This document shows positions 50,301-59,390 of a stretch of 64,000 nt of DNA, one piece after another. A program made the position numbers and the translations under genes. Source of the DNA: an uncultured Collinsella sp. (GTDB lineage: Bacteria > Actinomycetota > Coriobacteriia > Coriobacteriales > Coriobacteriaceae); assembly GCA_902464565.1 (NCBI GenBank), contig CABQJV010000001.1:87056-151055 (forward strand). Direction: 5' to 3'. Each line of letters begins with the position of its first letter. Positions within the stretch are counted from its first letter, which is position 1. Below the pieces are notes generated by a model that was given only the letters and a program-made list of their open reading frames with translations, was not told the origin of the DNA and did no database searches.

Positions 50301-51172
50301 TTGGCGTTCATGCCAATGCACATGATGACGTCCTGCACGGGCGCGTCCTCGCGGCGCAGGTAGTGGAAGTCGTTGGTGGCGATGACCTTGACGCCCACCT
50401 GTTTGGCGATGTCGATGAGCGTGCGGTCCATCTGCTCGTCGGTCAGGCCGTTGTCGGTGGTGATGCCATGTTCCTGGATCTCGATGTAGAAGTCGCCGGG
50501 CTCGAAGGTGTCGCGGAAGGTCTCGGCCCACTTGATGGCGCCCTCCATGTCACCGCGGTCGATGTATTTAGGAATGATGCCCGCGATGCAGGCGCTGGTG
50601 CAGATCATGCCCTTGGCATGGCGGCGCAGGTTGTCGAGCGTTACACGCGGCTTGTAGTAAAAGCCCTGCACGGCGGCCTCGGAAACCGTCTGCATCAGGT
50701 TGACGTAGCCCTCCTGGTCCTTGGCCAGAAGGATCATGTGGTAGAGCTCGGGCTTGTGGTCGCAGGCGAGCGTCTCGTCCGGCGTAAAGTAAACCTCGCA
50801 GCCAAAGATGGGCTTAATGACCAGGGGCGGCTTGAGCTCGTCGATGTTGCCCTTCTCGTCCCACATGGCCATGTCCTTCACATACTGGGCATGCTCGCGC
50901 GGGTTTGACTCAGGATCGGGCTCCACCAGCTCGTCGCGGCGGTCCTTTTCCAAGAAGGCCTTGTCGTGGCTCCAGGTTTTGTACTCGGGCGTGTTGTGGT
51001 TGACGGCGTCGCAGGCCAGCGCCAGGTCGGGTACGCCGTACATGTAGCCGTGGTCGGTAATGGCCACGGCGGGCATGCCAAGCTCAACGGCACGATTGAC
51101 CATATCCTGGATACGGGTTGCGCCGTCGAGCATGGAAAAGACAGTGTGATTGTGCAGATGGACGAATGCCAT
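47369..51172 (-). CDS. dnaE: DNA polymerase III alpha subunit DnaE
   Basis: This is the replicative polymerase subunit, 1,267 residues. The N-terminal PHP domain begins VHLHNHTVFSMLDG, with AITDHGYMYG near residue 38. The catalytic palm has GPGRGSAAGAIVAYAM near 425 and PDIDMDFDDERR near 460, holding two active-site Asp residues. The third Asp is expected around AVLICRDPVNEHVPT. A helix-hairpin-helix (GLAGIRGVGTGVAQAI, near 890) and an OB fold (WAGMVSSVSKRVTKNGDPMGIVQLEDMEGE, near 1100) follow. It is DnaE1-like, with no PolC exonuclease. GGAG precedes the ATG by 8 bases. A family A palindrome lies about 100 bases upstream. Confidence 0.96.
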   Translation of the reverse strand: MAFVHLHNHTVFSMLDGATRIQDMVNRAVELGMPAVAITDHGYMYGVPDLALACDAVNHNTPEYKTWSHDKAFLEKDRRDELVEPDPESNPREHAQYVKDMAMWDEKGNIDELKPPLVIKPIFGCEVYFTPDETLACDHKPELYHMILLAKDQEGYVNLMQTVSEAAVQGFYYKPRVTLDNLRRHAKGMICTSACIAGIIPKYIDRGDMEGAIKWAETFRDTFEPGDFYIEIQEHGITTDNGLTDEQMDRTLIDIAKQVGVKVIATNDFHYLRREDAPVQDVIMCIGMNAKVDDPNRMRMTGSEFYMKTEEEMRAMFPYCPEACDNTLEIADKCYVELDWDSIILPRFPLLDPGETHESQFRRECEKGLRQHYGDDWATREIGGVNIKERFEYEYKVICDKGFAAYFLIVAEYVQWAKDNGIGVGPGRGSAAGAIVAYAMNITAFDPLENGLMFERFLSPQRTEMPDIDMDFDDERRLEVVEHVRQLYGPEKVTHVITYSTIKAKQAINDAARVLDYPVYMGQRLSKMVSGDPKVKLKQVLEKQPGKEDLFNPDFAEAYKKDDDARRIIDTALSIEGLTRGEGVHACAVLICRDPVNEHVPTKLDTKGGVEITQYEGHTVADMGLLKMDFLGLRTLTVISKAKANIKKNFGIDIKEEEIPFDDPEIFKLMGSGHTAGVFQVESAGMTATIKNMKPTEYKHVVALIALYRPGPLGAGMVSSYINRMNGKEPAVSYDDRLDDILGETYGTMVYQEQVMLISVEMCGFSKGESDSRIRKPVAKKKIKLLTSTVLHWEDGSDETTYDHWMNGAIKNNYTREVAQKIWDDVLEFASYAFNKSHSAGYAILVMQTAWLKAHYPHEYMAAVLTSYTGKTDKIVHYVSACRHDGIPVLSPDVNESGTEFTATKEGVRFGLAGIRGVGTGVAQAIIAEREAGGPFKTLHDFVERVDSSQANRRVIESLIKAGAFDSTGYPRRQMMHFVDKNNPENIIDAAIKRQKDRASGQTSFFDMFGDVEGSGFEVSVPDPDGQEWDRHLKLSQEKEVLGIYVSDHPLRPFEYALAKARDFSFSQIDTGYEVQNPTGGTINQEIPEGKALWWAGMVSSVSKRVTKNGDPMGIVQLEDMEGEATVVVFPKTYKEAEGYLYGEVDPETGAQLSDAFVRIKGKLERSDRGDQIIAQEIVPLELNEENNKPKVFEVMVPNSRFSQGNMARLATVLTANPGGDRVEIFIEQVDGRVLRAEVPAKVNARSIPLLAEAKAIVGNQGRVTVI

Positions 51173-51273
51173 GTGATGAGCTCCGATGCGGGTTCGTGTT
51201 CTGACTGAACGATTTTACCGCACGGCACGGACAGCACCCGAACCTAGCCAAACCAACACGGCTCCTCTTGCAG

Positions 51274-51336
51274 TTGCGGTGAAATGCGGACTGATTGGCG
51301 GATTTTCTGGCCAAAACAGTCCGTATTCCACCGCAA
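51274..51336. repeat. Palindromic intergenic element, family A copy 2
   Basis: TTGCGGTGAAATGCGGACTG (51274-51293) pairs with its near-complement at 51317-51336 with two mismatches. It lies between the dnaE start and the addA stop codon. Confidence 0.8.
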
Positions 51337-51348
51337 GTTATCTGAGGG

Positions 51349-54300
51349 CTAGAGATTGTAGGTGACTACTTGAGGTTCGGCGGGTTCGACGAAGATGGCT
51401 GGATTCGCCTGCTCCACGCGAACGAACTTGACCGTCACCGTCTCAAAGCCCGCCTTGTGCAACACGTCGGCGTAGACGCGCGCCTGCAGGGCGTGCTTCT
51501 CGAGCAGCTGGTCCGGCGTCTCATCCGACGTGCCACCCGTCTTGTAATCGATGACCAGTGCGCGTGACGGATCGGCCGGGTCGGTCGCCAAAGCGTCGAT
51601 GGCGCCTTCGGCATATGCACCGTAGCGGGCGATGTCCTCGTCCTCGCAGCCCAGCGAGAAGAACGGCACTTCGGCACGAACGCACGGCCACGCGAGCAGG
51701 TCGGCACGAACAGCCGACTCGAGCCAGCGGTCCAGGGCAACGTCGAAGCGCTCACGCTGCTCCGGCGTCAGGCACCACAGGCGCGCCAGCGCATCGGCAC
51801 GCTCAGCGGGCAGCGCATCGGCACCCATCTCGATCAGCCACTGGCAGGCGGCATGGAACGCCGAGCCCAGCGCCATGGGGTTGCCGGCGGGCTCAACGGC
51901 AGCCACGTCTGCATCCGTCATCTCCGAGCCATCCGACTCCGCATCATCGCCGGACTCGTCCATGGGCACACGCGCCTCGGCGGCACGGTCTTCTGTCTCG
52001 GCATGGAGCGCCGCAGCGATTGACGAGTAGCTATACGAGTCACGCACCGGAAACGGACAGATGCCCATGCGCACGCCCACCGCCTGGGGATACACGAGCT
52101 CAAACGCATCGGGCTCGGGGTCGGCAGGACCGGGGACGATTGTACTGGCCGAATCGTCGGCAGCATCTGCATCGGCATCGCCACGAACAAGCCTGCCCTC
52201 GGCATCCAGCGAAGCGTTGGCCTCAAACGCCTGCTCGCCAAACGTAAAGTCTGCTAGCGATATGAGCTCGTAGTCGCCCGGCTGGGAGTTGTCGAACACC
52301 AGGCGGTCGGTATCGAGCTGCGGCATGTCCAGAGCGTCCGTCGGCAAAATACGGCGCAGCACGTCGTAGGTCAGATCGGTCTCGACATCGAAGGTCGGCG
52401 CCGTCACCTTGCCACGGCTCACGCCGGCATCCATCGCCAAGATCACCAGCTCGCGCGCACGCGTCATGGCAACATAGAGCAAGCGGGCCCGTTCCTCGAG
52501 CGAAAGCTGCAGGTCGGCGTTGCGCAGGCGAGCAAATGCCTCGGCGGGAGAACCCGTCGCACAGACGTCCTCCATGAGCTCCGGCGGCAGCCACAGCGAC
52601 GTGCCCTTGCCCTTAAACGCGTGCTCAAACTGCTTTTTGACGTCGTCGCCCTTCACAAAGGTGCCGTCGGCAAGCTTAACGCCGTCGAAGCGTGCCGGCA
52701 GTGCCACGACCTGCGCTCCGCCCTCGACGCGACCCATCTGTGCCGCACCCGAGGACTTACGCACGCCAAAGCACTCGGCGACCGCCACGACCGGATATTC
52801 CAGACCCTTGGAGGCATGCACCGTCATGATGCGCACCGCGCCGTCGCCTTCCTCGTTGAGGGCACCCGGGGCTTCCTTGCCCGCCAAGAAGCGGTCGAAG
52901 GCAAGCGCGATGGAACGCGGCGAGTTGCCGAACTCGGCCTCAGCCTCAGCCACGGCGTCGAGCGCCTTGAGCACGTTGGCGGCAATGGCCTTGCCCTCGG
53001 GACCACGCTGTCCCAGACGCACAAACCAGCCGGAGGCGTTGACCACGTCGCGCGCGATGGCGGCGAACGAATCGCGGCCCACGCGACGAAGCGCATACCG
53101 CAGCACCTCGCGGGCGCGCGTCACAAGCGGCAAGTCTTGCAAACCCGGCACGTCGAAATCGCTCATGATGCCCATGTCGATATTCCGGCGCGAGGTCTCC
53201 CCTGTCTCGCTATCGAGCTTGGTCGCCAGCGCCAGGAACTCCTGGGCACCGAGCGCAAACATCGGCGAGGCGAGCAGTGGCATAAGGCCCTGCGCCGTAT
53301 CGGCCGGATTGGCGAGCGCGCAGACCAGGGCACGCACCGTCTGCACCTCGGCTGCCTGGGCAAAGACCGAGCCGCCTGCGATCACGCAGTCGAGCCCCTG
53401 ATCGCGGAAGGCCTGGGCGTAGACGTCGGCGTTGGTCATGCGGCCCAGTAGCAGTACCATGCCGCCCTGGGGCTGGCCGGCATCGGCAAGCGCGCGGAAT
53501 CGCTCGGCGATCGCGCGGGCCTTGGCCTGCGTGCGCTCCTGCGTACTGCCGCCGGCAACAAAGAGGGCCTGGCGACGCGAAGCGTCTGCCACCAGCGTGT
53601 CCTTGCGGCCGTCGCTCGCCTCAAGATCCAAAAAGCCCTGCATCAGGCCGCCGTCATCGCCGTCGAAGACGCGTGCCACGTAACGCAGCACCTCGTCATG
53701 GCTGCGGAAGTTGCGCACGAGTTTGACGAGCTCGCCGGCAGGGGCATCGGCCACGGCAGTCGCCTCGGGCGCGGCAGACGAGCCCACCTTGCGCTCCTGA
53801 CGACGGAACACCTCGACCTCGGCGCCACGGAAGCGGTAGATCGACTGCTGCGCATCGCCCACGGTGCACAACGCGCGCTCCCCCGCGCCCGTCAGATAGC
53901 GAATCAAATCGACCTGCATCTGGTCGGTGTCCTGGAACTCGTCGATCATGACCATCTTAAAGCGGCCCTCGTACGCAGCACGGATGGCAGGGTAATCGCG
54001 CAGGGCCTCGTAGGCCATACGCAGCAGGTCGTTATTATCGAGGGCGGACTGGGCAGCCTTCAATGCGCGATACTCGGCCTCGACGGAACGGGCCAGACCC
54101 ACCAGCGCATCGAGCGCCGGGCCACCGCAGGCAAGCACGATATTGATAAACGCATCGGCGGCCTCGGCCTTGAGCAGCTCGACCTGCTCCTTGGGGAATG
54201 CCTTGCTCGCGCGCGGCATGGTGCACGACATCATGAGTCGCGCCGCATCGACCATGGTCTTGCCGCTCGCCTCGAACGCGTCGATGGCATCGAGCGCCAC

Positions 54301-54981
54301 CTGCGCCTTCTCGGTCGCGGCCTTGCTTGCGCCCAGCGCCGCGCGATAGGCATCGGCGAGTGCAGAGGTATCGGCCTGGCCGCGCGCCACGCGCACGTCG
54401 TCCATACCGCCCGGCAACTGACTCGACAGCTCCAGCAGGTCGCGCACCAGACCCTTGATGGTCGTACCGGCGCCAAAGGAACCGCCCTCGCCCGCCATGG
54501 GATACCAGGCGTAGAGGGCCTCGAGCGATGCCGCGAGCTCGGGGGCGGCATCGGGCGCCGTTGCGCGACCCAGCACATGCTCGACAGCCTGATCCATGAG
54601 CTCGTCGGTATCGGTGAGCACTGTGAACTCGGGATCGATGCCCAGCTCCAGCGCGTGCGCGCGCAGGATACGCGAGCACATGCCGTGAATGGTCGAGATC
54701 CACGCGTCGTCGACGGTCAGTGCTTCCTCGTCCATGCCCTCGTCGATGAGCGCGCGGCGCACGCGGTCACGAATCTCGGCCGCGGCATCTTTGGTAAAGG
54801 TAATAGCGAGCACCTGGTCCAGATGCTCAACGAACGGACCGGATTCGGGAGAGAGTGCGTAGACGATGCGGCGCGTGAGGGTAAAGGTCTTGCCCGAACC
54901 GGCGCCCGCCGAGACAAACAGCGGACGGTCGAGCGTTTTGACGATCTGCAGCTGTTGCGGCATCAAAGTCGAAAGATCCAT
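51349..54981 (-). CDS. addA: ATP-dependent helicase/nuclease AddA (UvrD-like)
   Basis: AddA is the helicase-nuclease subunit of the AddAB double-strand-break repair complex. In the 1,210-residue product, LFVSAGAGSGKTFTLTRRI near residue 22 is Walker A. ITFTKDAAAEIRDRV near 61 is motif Ia, and MVMIDEFQDTDQMQVDLI near 346 is Walker B. GDAQQSIYRFRGAE follows, with motif V MTVHASKGLEYPVV near 720. The C-terminal RecB-type nuclease has GSAFHAACQW near 1048 and ALVIDYKTGGTSDE near 1150, with the Asp and Lys of the active site. AAGGAGGG precedes the ATG. It starts 3 bases after the addB stop, so the pair is translationally linked. Confidence 0.93.
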   Translation of the reverse strand: MDLSTLMPQQLQIVKTLDRPLFVSAGAGSGKTFTLTRRIVYALSPESGPFVEHLDQVLAITFTKDAAAEIRDRVRRALIDEGMDEEALTVDDAWISTIHGMCSRILRAHALELGIDPEFTVLTDTDELMDQAVEHVLGRATAPDAAPELAASLEALYAWYPMAGEGGSFGAGTTIKGLVRDLLELSSQLPGGMDDVRVARGQADTSALADAYRAALGASKAATEKAQVALDAIDAFEASGKTMVDAARLMMSCTMPRASKAFPKEQVELLKAEAADAFINIVLACGGPALDALVGLARSVEAEYRALKAAQSALDNNDLLRMAYEALRDYPAIRAAYEGRFKMVMIDEFQDTDQMQVDLIRYLTGAGERALCTVGDAQQSIYRFRGAEVEVFRRQERKVGSSAAPEATAVADAPAGELVKLVRNFRSHDEVLRYVARVFDGDDGGLMQGFLDLEASDGRKDTLVADASRRQALFVAGGSTQERTQAKARAIAERFRALADAGQPQGGMVLLLGRMTNADVYAQAFRDQGLDCVIAGGSVFAQAAEVQTVRALVCALANPADTAQGLMPLLASPMFALGAQEFLALATKLDSETGETSRRNIDMGIMSDFDVPGLQDLPLVTRAREVLRYALRRVGRDSFAAIARDVVNASGWFVRLGQRGPEGKAIAANVLKALDAVAEAEAEFGNSPRSIALAFDRFLAGKEAPGALNEEGDGAVRIMTVHASKGLEYPVVAVAECFGVRKSSGAAQMGRVEGGAQVVALPARFDGVKLADGTFVKGDDVKKQFEHAFKGKGTSLWLPPELMEDVCATGSPAEAFARLRNADLQLSLEERARLLYVAMTRARELVILAMDAGVSRGKVTAPTFDVETDLTYDVLRRILPTDALDMPQLDTDRLVFDNSQPGDYELISLADFTFGEQAFEANASLDAEGRLVRGDADADAADDSASTIVPGPADPEPDAFELVYPQAVGVRMGICPFPVRDSYSYSSIAAALHAETEDRAAEARVPMDESGDDAESDGSEMTDADVAAVEPAGNPMALGSAFHAACQWLIEMGADALPAERADALARLWCLTPEQRERFDVALDRWLESAVRADLLAWPCVRAEVPFFSLGCEDEDIARYGAYAEGAIDALATDPADPSRALVIDYKTGGTSDETPDQLLEKHALQARVYADVLHKAGFETVTVKFVRVEQANPAIFVEPAEPQVVTYNL

Positions 54982-54984
54982 GGT

Positions 54985-57900
54985 CTACACGTCCCTCCTT
55001 ACAAACGTTCCTTCGTGGTTATACGAGCAGCGCGCATGCGCGGCCTGAGCCGACGTCGGGTCGACGGCGGCAACGTTGCCCGCCTCGAGCTCGCGCAGAC
55101 GCTCGGCGATGCCGGTCTCCACGCGATCGAGCAGGGCGTCGAAGTCCATGCTGCCACCCTCGCCGGGGAAACCTTTCTTAAGGCCCGGGATGCGACCGTC
55201 ACCACGCTCCTCCTCGAGCAGCTCGGCACTCGCTGCGCCTCGCAACGCCGGTTTGCCGCCCTTGGTCGAAAAGTAGAGCGCCGCGCGGGTGTCCAAATCC
55301 AGCGCTCGGCGCATGGCCTGGGCGTAGATGAGCGTCTGGGTATGTGGTGGCAACCAGCGCGGATCGTCGATGGGCGCCGTGCCCGATTCCTCGTCACGCA
55401 CCGTGGGGTCGGCGAGCTTAAACTCCTCAACGCCCGTGCGATGCTTGTAGTCGATCACCACGGCACGATTCTCGGCGTCCACGTCCACGCGGTCGATGCG
55501 CCCGCCAAGCGGCCAACCGGCATACTCGACCTTGAGCTCGTTGAAGGCGAACTCCAGGTAGCGCGGGGCAAAGGGGGCAAGTGCCTCGGACTCGTAGGCA
55601 AGCACACCCTCCAGCTGCGGCAAGATCTCGGCCACCTGGCGTTCCTCCACCGCAGAGAGCGGCACCAGCGGGCCCTCCGTGCCGCGCTTGCCGGCGTGCT
55701 CGGCCAACGTCTCGTCAAAGACCTCGTGCAGCAGCTCCTGTGCACGCGGCAGATTCTCGGGCGTCACGCGCTCCATGCCCTCTTGGGGCAGACGGGCATG
55801 CAGATGCTCCAGCACGTCGTGGACAAAGTTGCCCTTCTCCATGTTGCCAAAGCCCGCGTCGATCGACTGGGGCTTGACGCGATACGACACGAACCAGCAC
55901 AGTGGGCAGGTAGAATAGGCCTCGATCTGCGAGGCGGACGTCAGACGCGGCACGAGCGGCGCGTCCTCACCCTCGCCATCGCGACGGCGCAGGACCAAAT
56001 ACGGCACGGCCTCGGCACTCAGATGCTGAGGGGCTTCACAGGTCACGCGCTCGCGCTTGAGGCCTTCACCTGCCGCGGGATCAAAGTCGGCGATGATATC
56101 GCCCTCGCCCACGCGCATGGGCTTGGCAGCGCCAGAGGCCTCGGCATGTGCCCACAGCTCGGTCCATACGGCTGCCGGGTAGCACTCGCGTGCCTGACGA
56201 TCGTGCGTCACACGGGCGAGCGCGACCGGACCGCTCGCCGCCTGCATCGCACGGCCAAAGCGCACGCGCAGCAGGGCAGCGGGCTCCAAAGACACGCCGT
56301 CGCGGCGCAGCTCGGCTGTCAACGTGGCAAGCGGGCCCTCTTCGTGCGAAAGCGGATAGCTGTCCAGGTCGACATCGGCAAACAGCACGGCATCGTAGCT
56401 GCCAGGGCGAAGAACCGACGCATCGGCAAGCGACGCGAAGCGCACTTGTGCTCGTGGTGTGCGATCGACCTCATAGGTCTCGTAATCGTAGGCGGTACTG
56501 CGCTTGTCCACCTTGGTTCGAACGCCGTCGAGAACCGGCACGGTCGCGGCCTGCGACACGTCGAGCGCGCGAGCATCGTTCATAAGGATGTCGATGGCAT
56601 GGCGCAGCAAAGCCGTCTCTGCCTGGCGACGGGCCTGGCCGTCAAGGCCGCCTAGAGCGCGATCGGGCAACGCCTCGGCAACGGCAAGCATGGCCTTAAG
56701 CGCCGTCACGGGCTTGTCACGCCACAGCGCCTGGAACACGTCCGAGACCACACACGGTACGTTCTTAAACCAGTTATCGTCGCTCGTCGCCTTGCGCGCG
56801 CCCCTCACCTGGCCCTGAACGCTCTGCAGCAGGCTCTTGACGCCCGCGGTAGTCTTGCTGCGCGAGAGACGCATATTCTTATCGAAGGTACGGGCATTGA
56901 CGGCATCAGCGCCCGAAAGCGGACTGTAGATCCAGTCGGTAAGCTCCGGCGCGGGCCACCACTCAGTCTTGGAAGCGGTGCCCTCGTCGGCGGCTTTCAT
57001 ACGCTCGATCAGGTTGGCGAGCGCCGTAAACTGCCTGCCCGCGATGGACTGGGAAAACGCCGTGAACTCAGTCGTCTCGGCCGCAATGTGACGCGCCGCC
57101 AAACGGGCGGCGAGCTCGCCGAACAGCTGGGGTGCCCGGGCAGAAACGACGAGCACGCGCACGGGGTCGGCAGAAGCGCCGTCGACCTCGGAACCCCGGC
57201 ACGTTTTTACCAGATCATCAATTGCGTCCGCATAAGCATGAGCACGGGCATGGGGGCCAGCGACCTCAATAAAGGCAGGCTGAGCGGCGGTCCCGTAAGC
57301 GGCATCAGACGCGCCGACACCCTCCCCTAGCGGCGCGATCTCAAACAACACATCGCGGGCATCAAATGCCGTGGCAAGCTCCTCGCGCATCGCCGCCTGC
57401 TCGCGGGCAAGCAGCACGACGACCTCTCCCCCATTGTTCGCCACGGCAGACAGCAGCTCGAGCAGACCGTGCGTAAACGACGTGATACCGCGCACGCATA
57501 CGGCGCGAGTGCACGCCGGCAGGCTATCGGCCAGGACACTGGTCATAATGTCAGCTGCCTCGCAGGGCTCAACCATATCTCGACGGTCCAAACCGCCCGC
57601 GTAGGCGCGCAAAAGCTCGAACACACGAGCCTCGGCATCGCTTTTTGGCTCAGGCTGGCAGTTGTCGCCACGGCATCGTTCGGCACCCGTCCCCGCAACG
57701 CCCGGCAACACGTCGCGGGCCATGCGCGCGAGCATGCGCACTGTGCCCTGGCTGCGCGAAAGCGGCTGCAGGTCGGCATCGTCGAGACGCGTGACCATGT
57801 CCGAGAACAGCATCTGGCGCTGCAGGTTGTCGACGAAACCGCGCCCGTCGCCCAAAAGCTCCCAAAGCGAGCGAAGCCACGATGTAGACGTCTTGTAGTC

Positions 57901-58074
57901 GATACCCAGCGAAACGCCGGCTTCCGCCGCATCATGACGGCACAGGTCGAGCTCGGCAAACGTAGGTGCCAGCAACACGGCACGCCCGTGGCGGACAATA
58001 AGGTCGGCAAGCAGCGCCGACTCGGCATCGCTCAAATCCGTGCCGGCATTGGTGGTATAGATTCGAACAGGCAT
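54985..58074 (-). CDS. addB: AddB-like PD-(D/E)xK nuclease subunit
   Basis: The 1,029-residue partner of AddA begins MPVRIYTTNAGTDLS and has a divergent helicase-like N-terminal two-thirds without a clear Walker A. The C-terminal nuclease domain has GNFVHDVLEHLHARLP near residue 745 and GGRIDRVDVDAENRAVVIDYKHRTG near 855, where Asp and the DYK Lys form the active site. Typical AddB carries an iron-sulfur staple of one Cys before and three after the nuclease. Here STCPLCWF gives two before, and only one Cys (HARCSYNHEG) follows, so the cluster may be absent or altered. It is the first gene of the pair, preceded by a spacer with no evident LexA box. Confidence 0.85.
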   Translation of the reverse strand: MPVRIYTTNAGTDLSDAESALLADLIVRHGRAVLLAPTFAELDLCRHDAAEAGVSLGIDYKTSTSWLRSLWELLGDGRGFVDNLQRQMLFSDMVTRLDDADLQPLSRSQGTVRMLARMARDVLPGVAGTGAERCRGDNCQPEPKSDAEARVFELLRAYAGGLDRRDMVEPCEAADIMTSVLADSLPACTRAVCVRGITSFTHGLLELLSAVANNGGEVVVLLAREQAAMREELATAFDARDVLFEIAPLGEGVGASDAAYGTAAQPAFIEVAGPHARAHAYADAIDDLVKTCRGSEVDGASADPVRVLVVSARAPQLFGELAARLAARHIAAETTEFTAFSQSIAGRQFTALANLIERMKAADEGTASKTEWWPAPELTDWIYSPLSGADAVNARTFDKNMRLSRSKTTAGVKSLLQSVQGQVRGARKATSDDNWFKNVPCVVSDVFQALWRDKPVTALKAMLAVAEALPDRALGGLDGQARRQAETALLRHAIDILMNDARALDVSQAATVPVLDGVRTKVDKRSTAYDYETYEVDRTPRAQVRFASLADASVLRPGSYDAVLFADVDLDSYPLSHEEGPLATLTAELRRDGVSLEPAALLRVRFGRAMQAASGPVALARVTHDRQARECYPAAVWTELWAHAEASGAAKPMRVGEGDIIADFDPAAGEGLKRERVTCEAPQHLSAEAVPYLVLRRRDGEGEDAPLVPRLTSASQIEAYSTCPLCWFVSYRVKPQSIDAGFGNMEKGNFVHDVLEHLHARLPQEGMERVTPENLPRAQELLHEVFDETLAEHAGKRGTEGPLVPLSAVEERQVAEILPQLEGVLAYESEALAPFAPRYLEFAFNELKVEYAGWPLGGRIDRVDVDAENRAVVIDYKHRTGVEEFKLADPTVRDEESGTAPIDDPRWLPPHTQTLIYAQAMRRALDLDTRAALYFSTKGGKPALRGAASAELLEEERGDGRIPGLKKGFPGEGGSMDFDALLDRVETGIAERLRELEAGNVAAVDPTSAQAAHARCSYNHEGTFVRRDV

Positions 58075-58208
58075 GGTCCTCCGCTCAAACTGTTCGCAAT
58101 AATCAATGCATCCATCCTACCCGCCCACGCGGACACATTGCCACCACAGCTCCATCTTTTGGTACAAAGCAACCTGACCCCAACGAACCAGCCGATTGCG
58201 GGCATATA

Positions 58209-58234
58209 AAAACCGCCCCCGGAGGAGCGGTTTT
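58209..58234 (-). terminator. Terminator after the YerC/TrpR-like gene
   Basis: AAAACCGC and GCGGTTTT form an 8-bp stem with a GC loop; on the minus strand it is followed by TTTTTAT. Confidence 0.75.
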
Positions 58235-58258
58235 GCACAATTCGTTTTTGTCGCCGGC

Positions 58259-58558
58259 CTACTCGCCATCCTCCAACTTAATGAGAATCTTGCGGTAGCC
58301 ACCGTACTCGCCGTTCAGCGCCTTTGAAACGCGGCTCACCGTGGTGGACGAAGCGCCGGTACGGGCCTGAACCTCAACATAAGGCTCGCCCTCGTCCAAA
58401 TAGCGCGCAACCTGCAAACGCTGAGAAAGGTCGCAAATCTCGCGCGGCGTGCAGATATCGGTCAAAAACGCTTGGATATCCTTCTCGTCGTCCAAAAGGC
58501 TAAATGCGTGGACCAGCTGCTTGACATCAGGCTTGTCAAACATGTTCTCGATATTCAT
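58259..58558 (-). CDS. YerC/YecD-type TrpR-like transcriptional regulator
   Basis: The 99-residue protein is an all-helical TrpR-superfamily DNA-binding protein. FLTDICTPREICDLSQRLQVARYLDEG near residue 31 and the helix-turn-helix YVEVQARTGASSTTVSRVSKAL near 60 match the YerC family closely; the SSTTVSRV helix is the recognition helix. The tail, YGGYRKILIKLED, is family-typical. In other bacteria relatives lie near purine, tryptophan or pcrA/ligase genes, and no effector has been established. A GGTGATCG precedes the ATG. The gene is monocistronic, with a terminator 25 bases past its stop, and addB begins on the same strand after that. Confidence 0.9.
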   Translation of the reverse strand: MNIENMFDKPDVKQLVHAFSLLDDEKDIQAFLTDICTPREICDLSQRLQVARYLDEGEPYVEVQARTGASSTTVSRVSKALNGEYGGYRKILIKLEDGE

Positions 58559-58882
58559 CGATCACCGCCAAACCCGCCAAAAGGCATCGAAGTTGATACT
58601 GACATCGGGCATCGTTCGCCCGTTCTATGCAATAGGGCAACGCCTGTGGCTTTTGCCCGTAGCAGTGTAGCACACCACCAAACTAAAGCGACAAGACTCT
58701 CTGCCAGCGGCGCGTTTTTCAGGACGAACGCCGTTTAGAAACCGTATGCGCACGTAAGCTCCACGAATATTTGAGACAATGAGCGCCCAAACACCGCGGC
58801 GCGCCCGCGCAACCATCCAGGTCGCCGCCGCAAGCCGCTTCACGCGACGCCAGCAACCCCGGTGCAAGAAAGGATTCACGCC

Positions 58883-59248
58883 ATGCGCTTTATGCTTAAC
58901 TGGCTCTTCACCTCGATCGCCATCGCGATCGCCACGTTCCTCGTCCCCGGTATCCAACCCTTCGGCTTTGCCGAGACCTGGGTCTGCTTTGCCTTTGTGG
59001 GACTGTTCCTGAACATTGTCGATTCGCTCGTCAAGCCGTTCCTGACCGTCATCTCACTGCCGCTCACTATTATTACGCTTGGTGTTTTTCAGCTCGTAGT
59101 CAACAGCTTTATGCTCGAGCTGGCCAGCTACCTGTCGGTCAATCTGCTGGGCGCGGGCATCTCCATCGCCAGCTTTGGATCGGCCTTTATGGGCAGTATC
59201 CTGGTATCCATCACGCGCAGCATCCTCGACAGCATCGCCGAGGACTAA
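58883..59248 (+). CDS. Small four-TM membrane protein, phage-holin superfamily IV type
   Basis: The 121-residue protein has four hydrophobic segments: LNWLFTSIAIAIATFLVPGI, FAFVGLFLNIVDSLV, LPLTIITLGVFQLVVNSFMLELASYL, and a last FGSAFMGSILVSITRSIL. The LNIVDSLVKPFLTVISLPLTIITLG core is the signature of the PF04020 family (mycobacterial four-TM holin superfamily IV). Despite the name, most members are chromosomal genes unconnected to phage, and no lysin is here. AAGGATT precedes the ATG at 58883; a frame from 58862 is open but poorly supported. A strong terminator follows. The 324-base upstream spacer shows no gene. Function is unknown. Confidence 0.85.
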   Translation: MRFMLNWLFTSIAIAIATFLVPGIQPFGFAETWVCFAFVGLFLNIVDSLVKPFLTVISLPLTIITLGVFQLVVNSFMLELASYLSVNLLGAGISIASFGSAFMGSILVSITRSILDSIAED

Positions 59249-59288
59249 AACGGCCATTCCGGCCGTGCCCGTCTCAACAGTCCAAAAC

Positions 59289-59326
59289 GAAGGCCGCCCA
59301 TCGCAAAAATGGGCGGCCTTCTTATT
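59289..59326 (+). terminator. Rho-independent terminator after the holin-like gene
   Basis: GAAGGCCGCCCA and TGGGCGGCCTTC form a perfect 12-bp stem followed by TTATTT. Confidence 0.9.
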
Positions 59327-59390
59327 TGTCAAGTCTCAAAGGGCGAGAGAATCTACCATTTCTACCCCGTCCCCACATGGCAGGTGTGGG

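Noticed and set aside
48026..50908. Plus-strand open frame of 960 codons opposite dnaE
   Set aside because: It is antisense to DnaE with all polymerase motifs intact; composition is Val/His/Leu/Gly-rich as expected from reversed codons.
53698..56655. Plus-strand open frame of 985 codons opposite addA/addB
   Set aside because: It spans two recognised genes on the other strand and has no motif or start signal.
58883..59248. Prophage remnant suggested by the holin-like protein
   Set aside because: The family is mainly chromosomal despite its name, and no lysin, integrase or structural phage gene is nearby.
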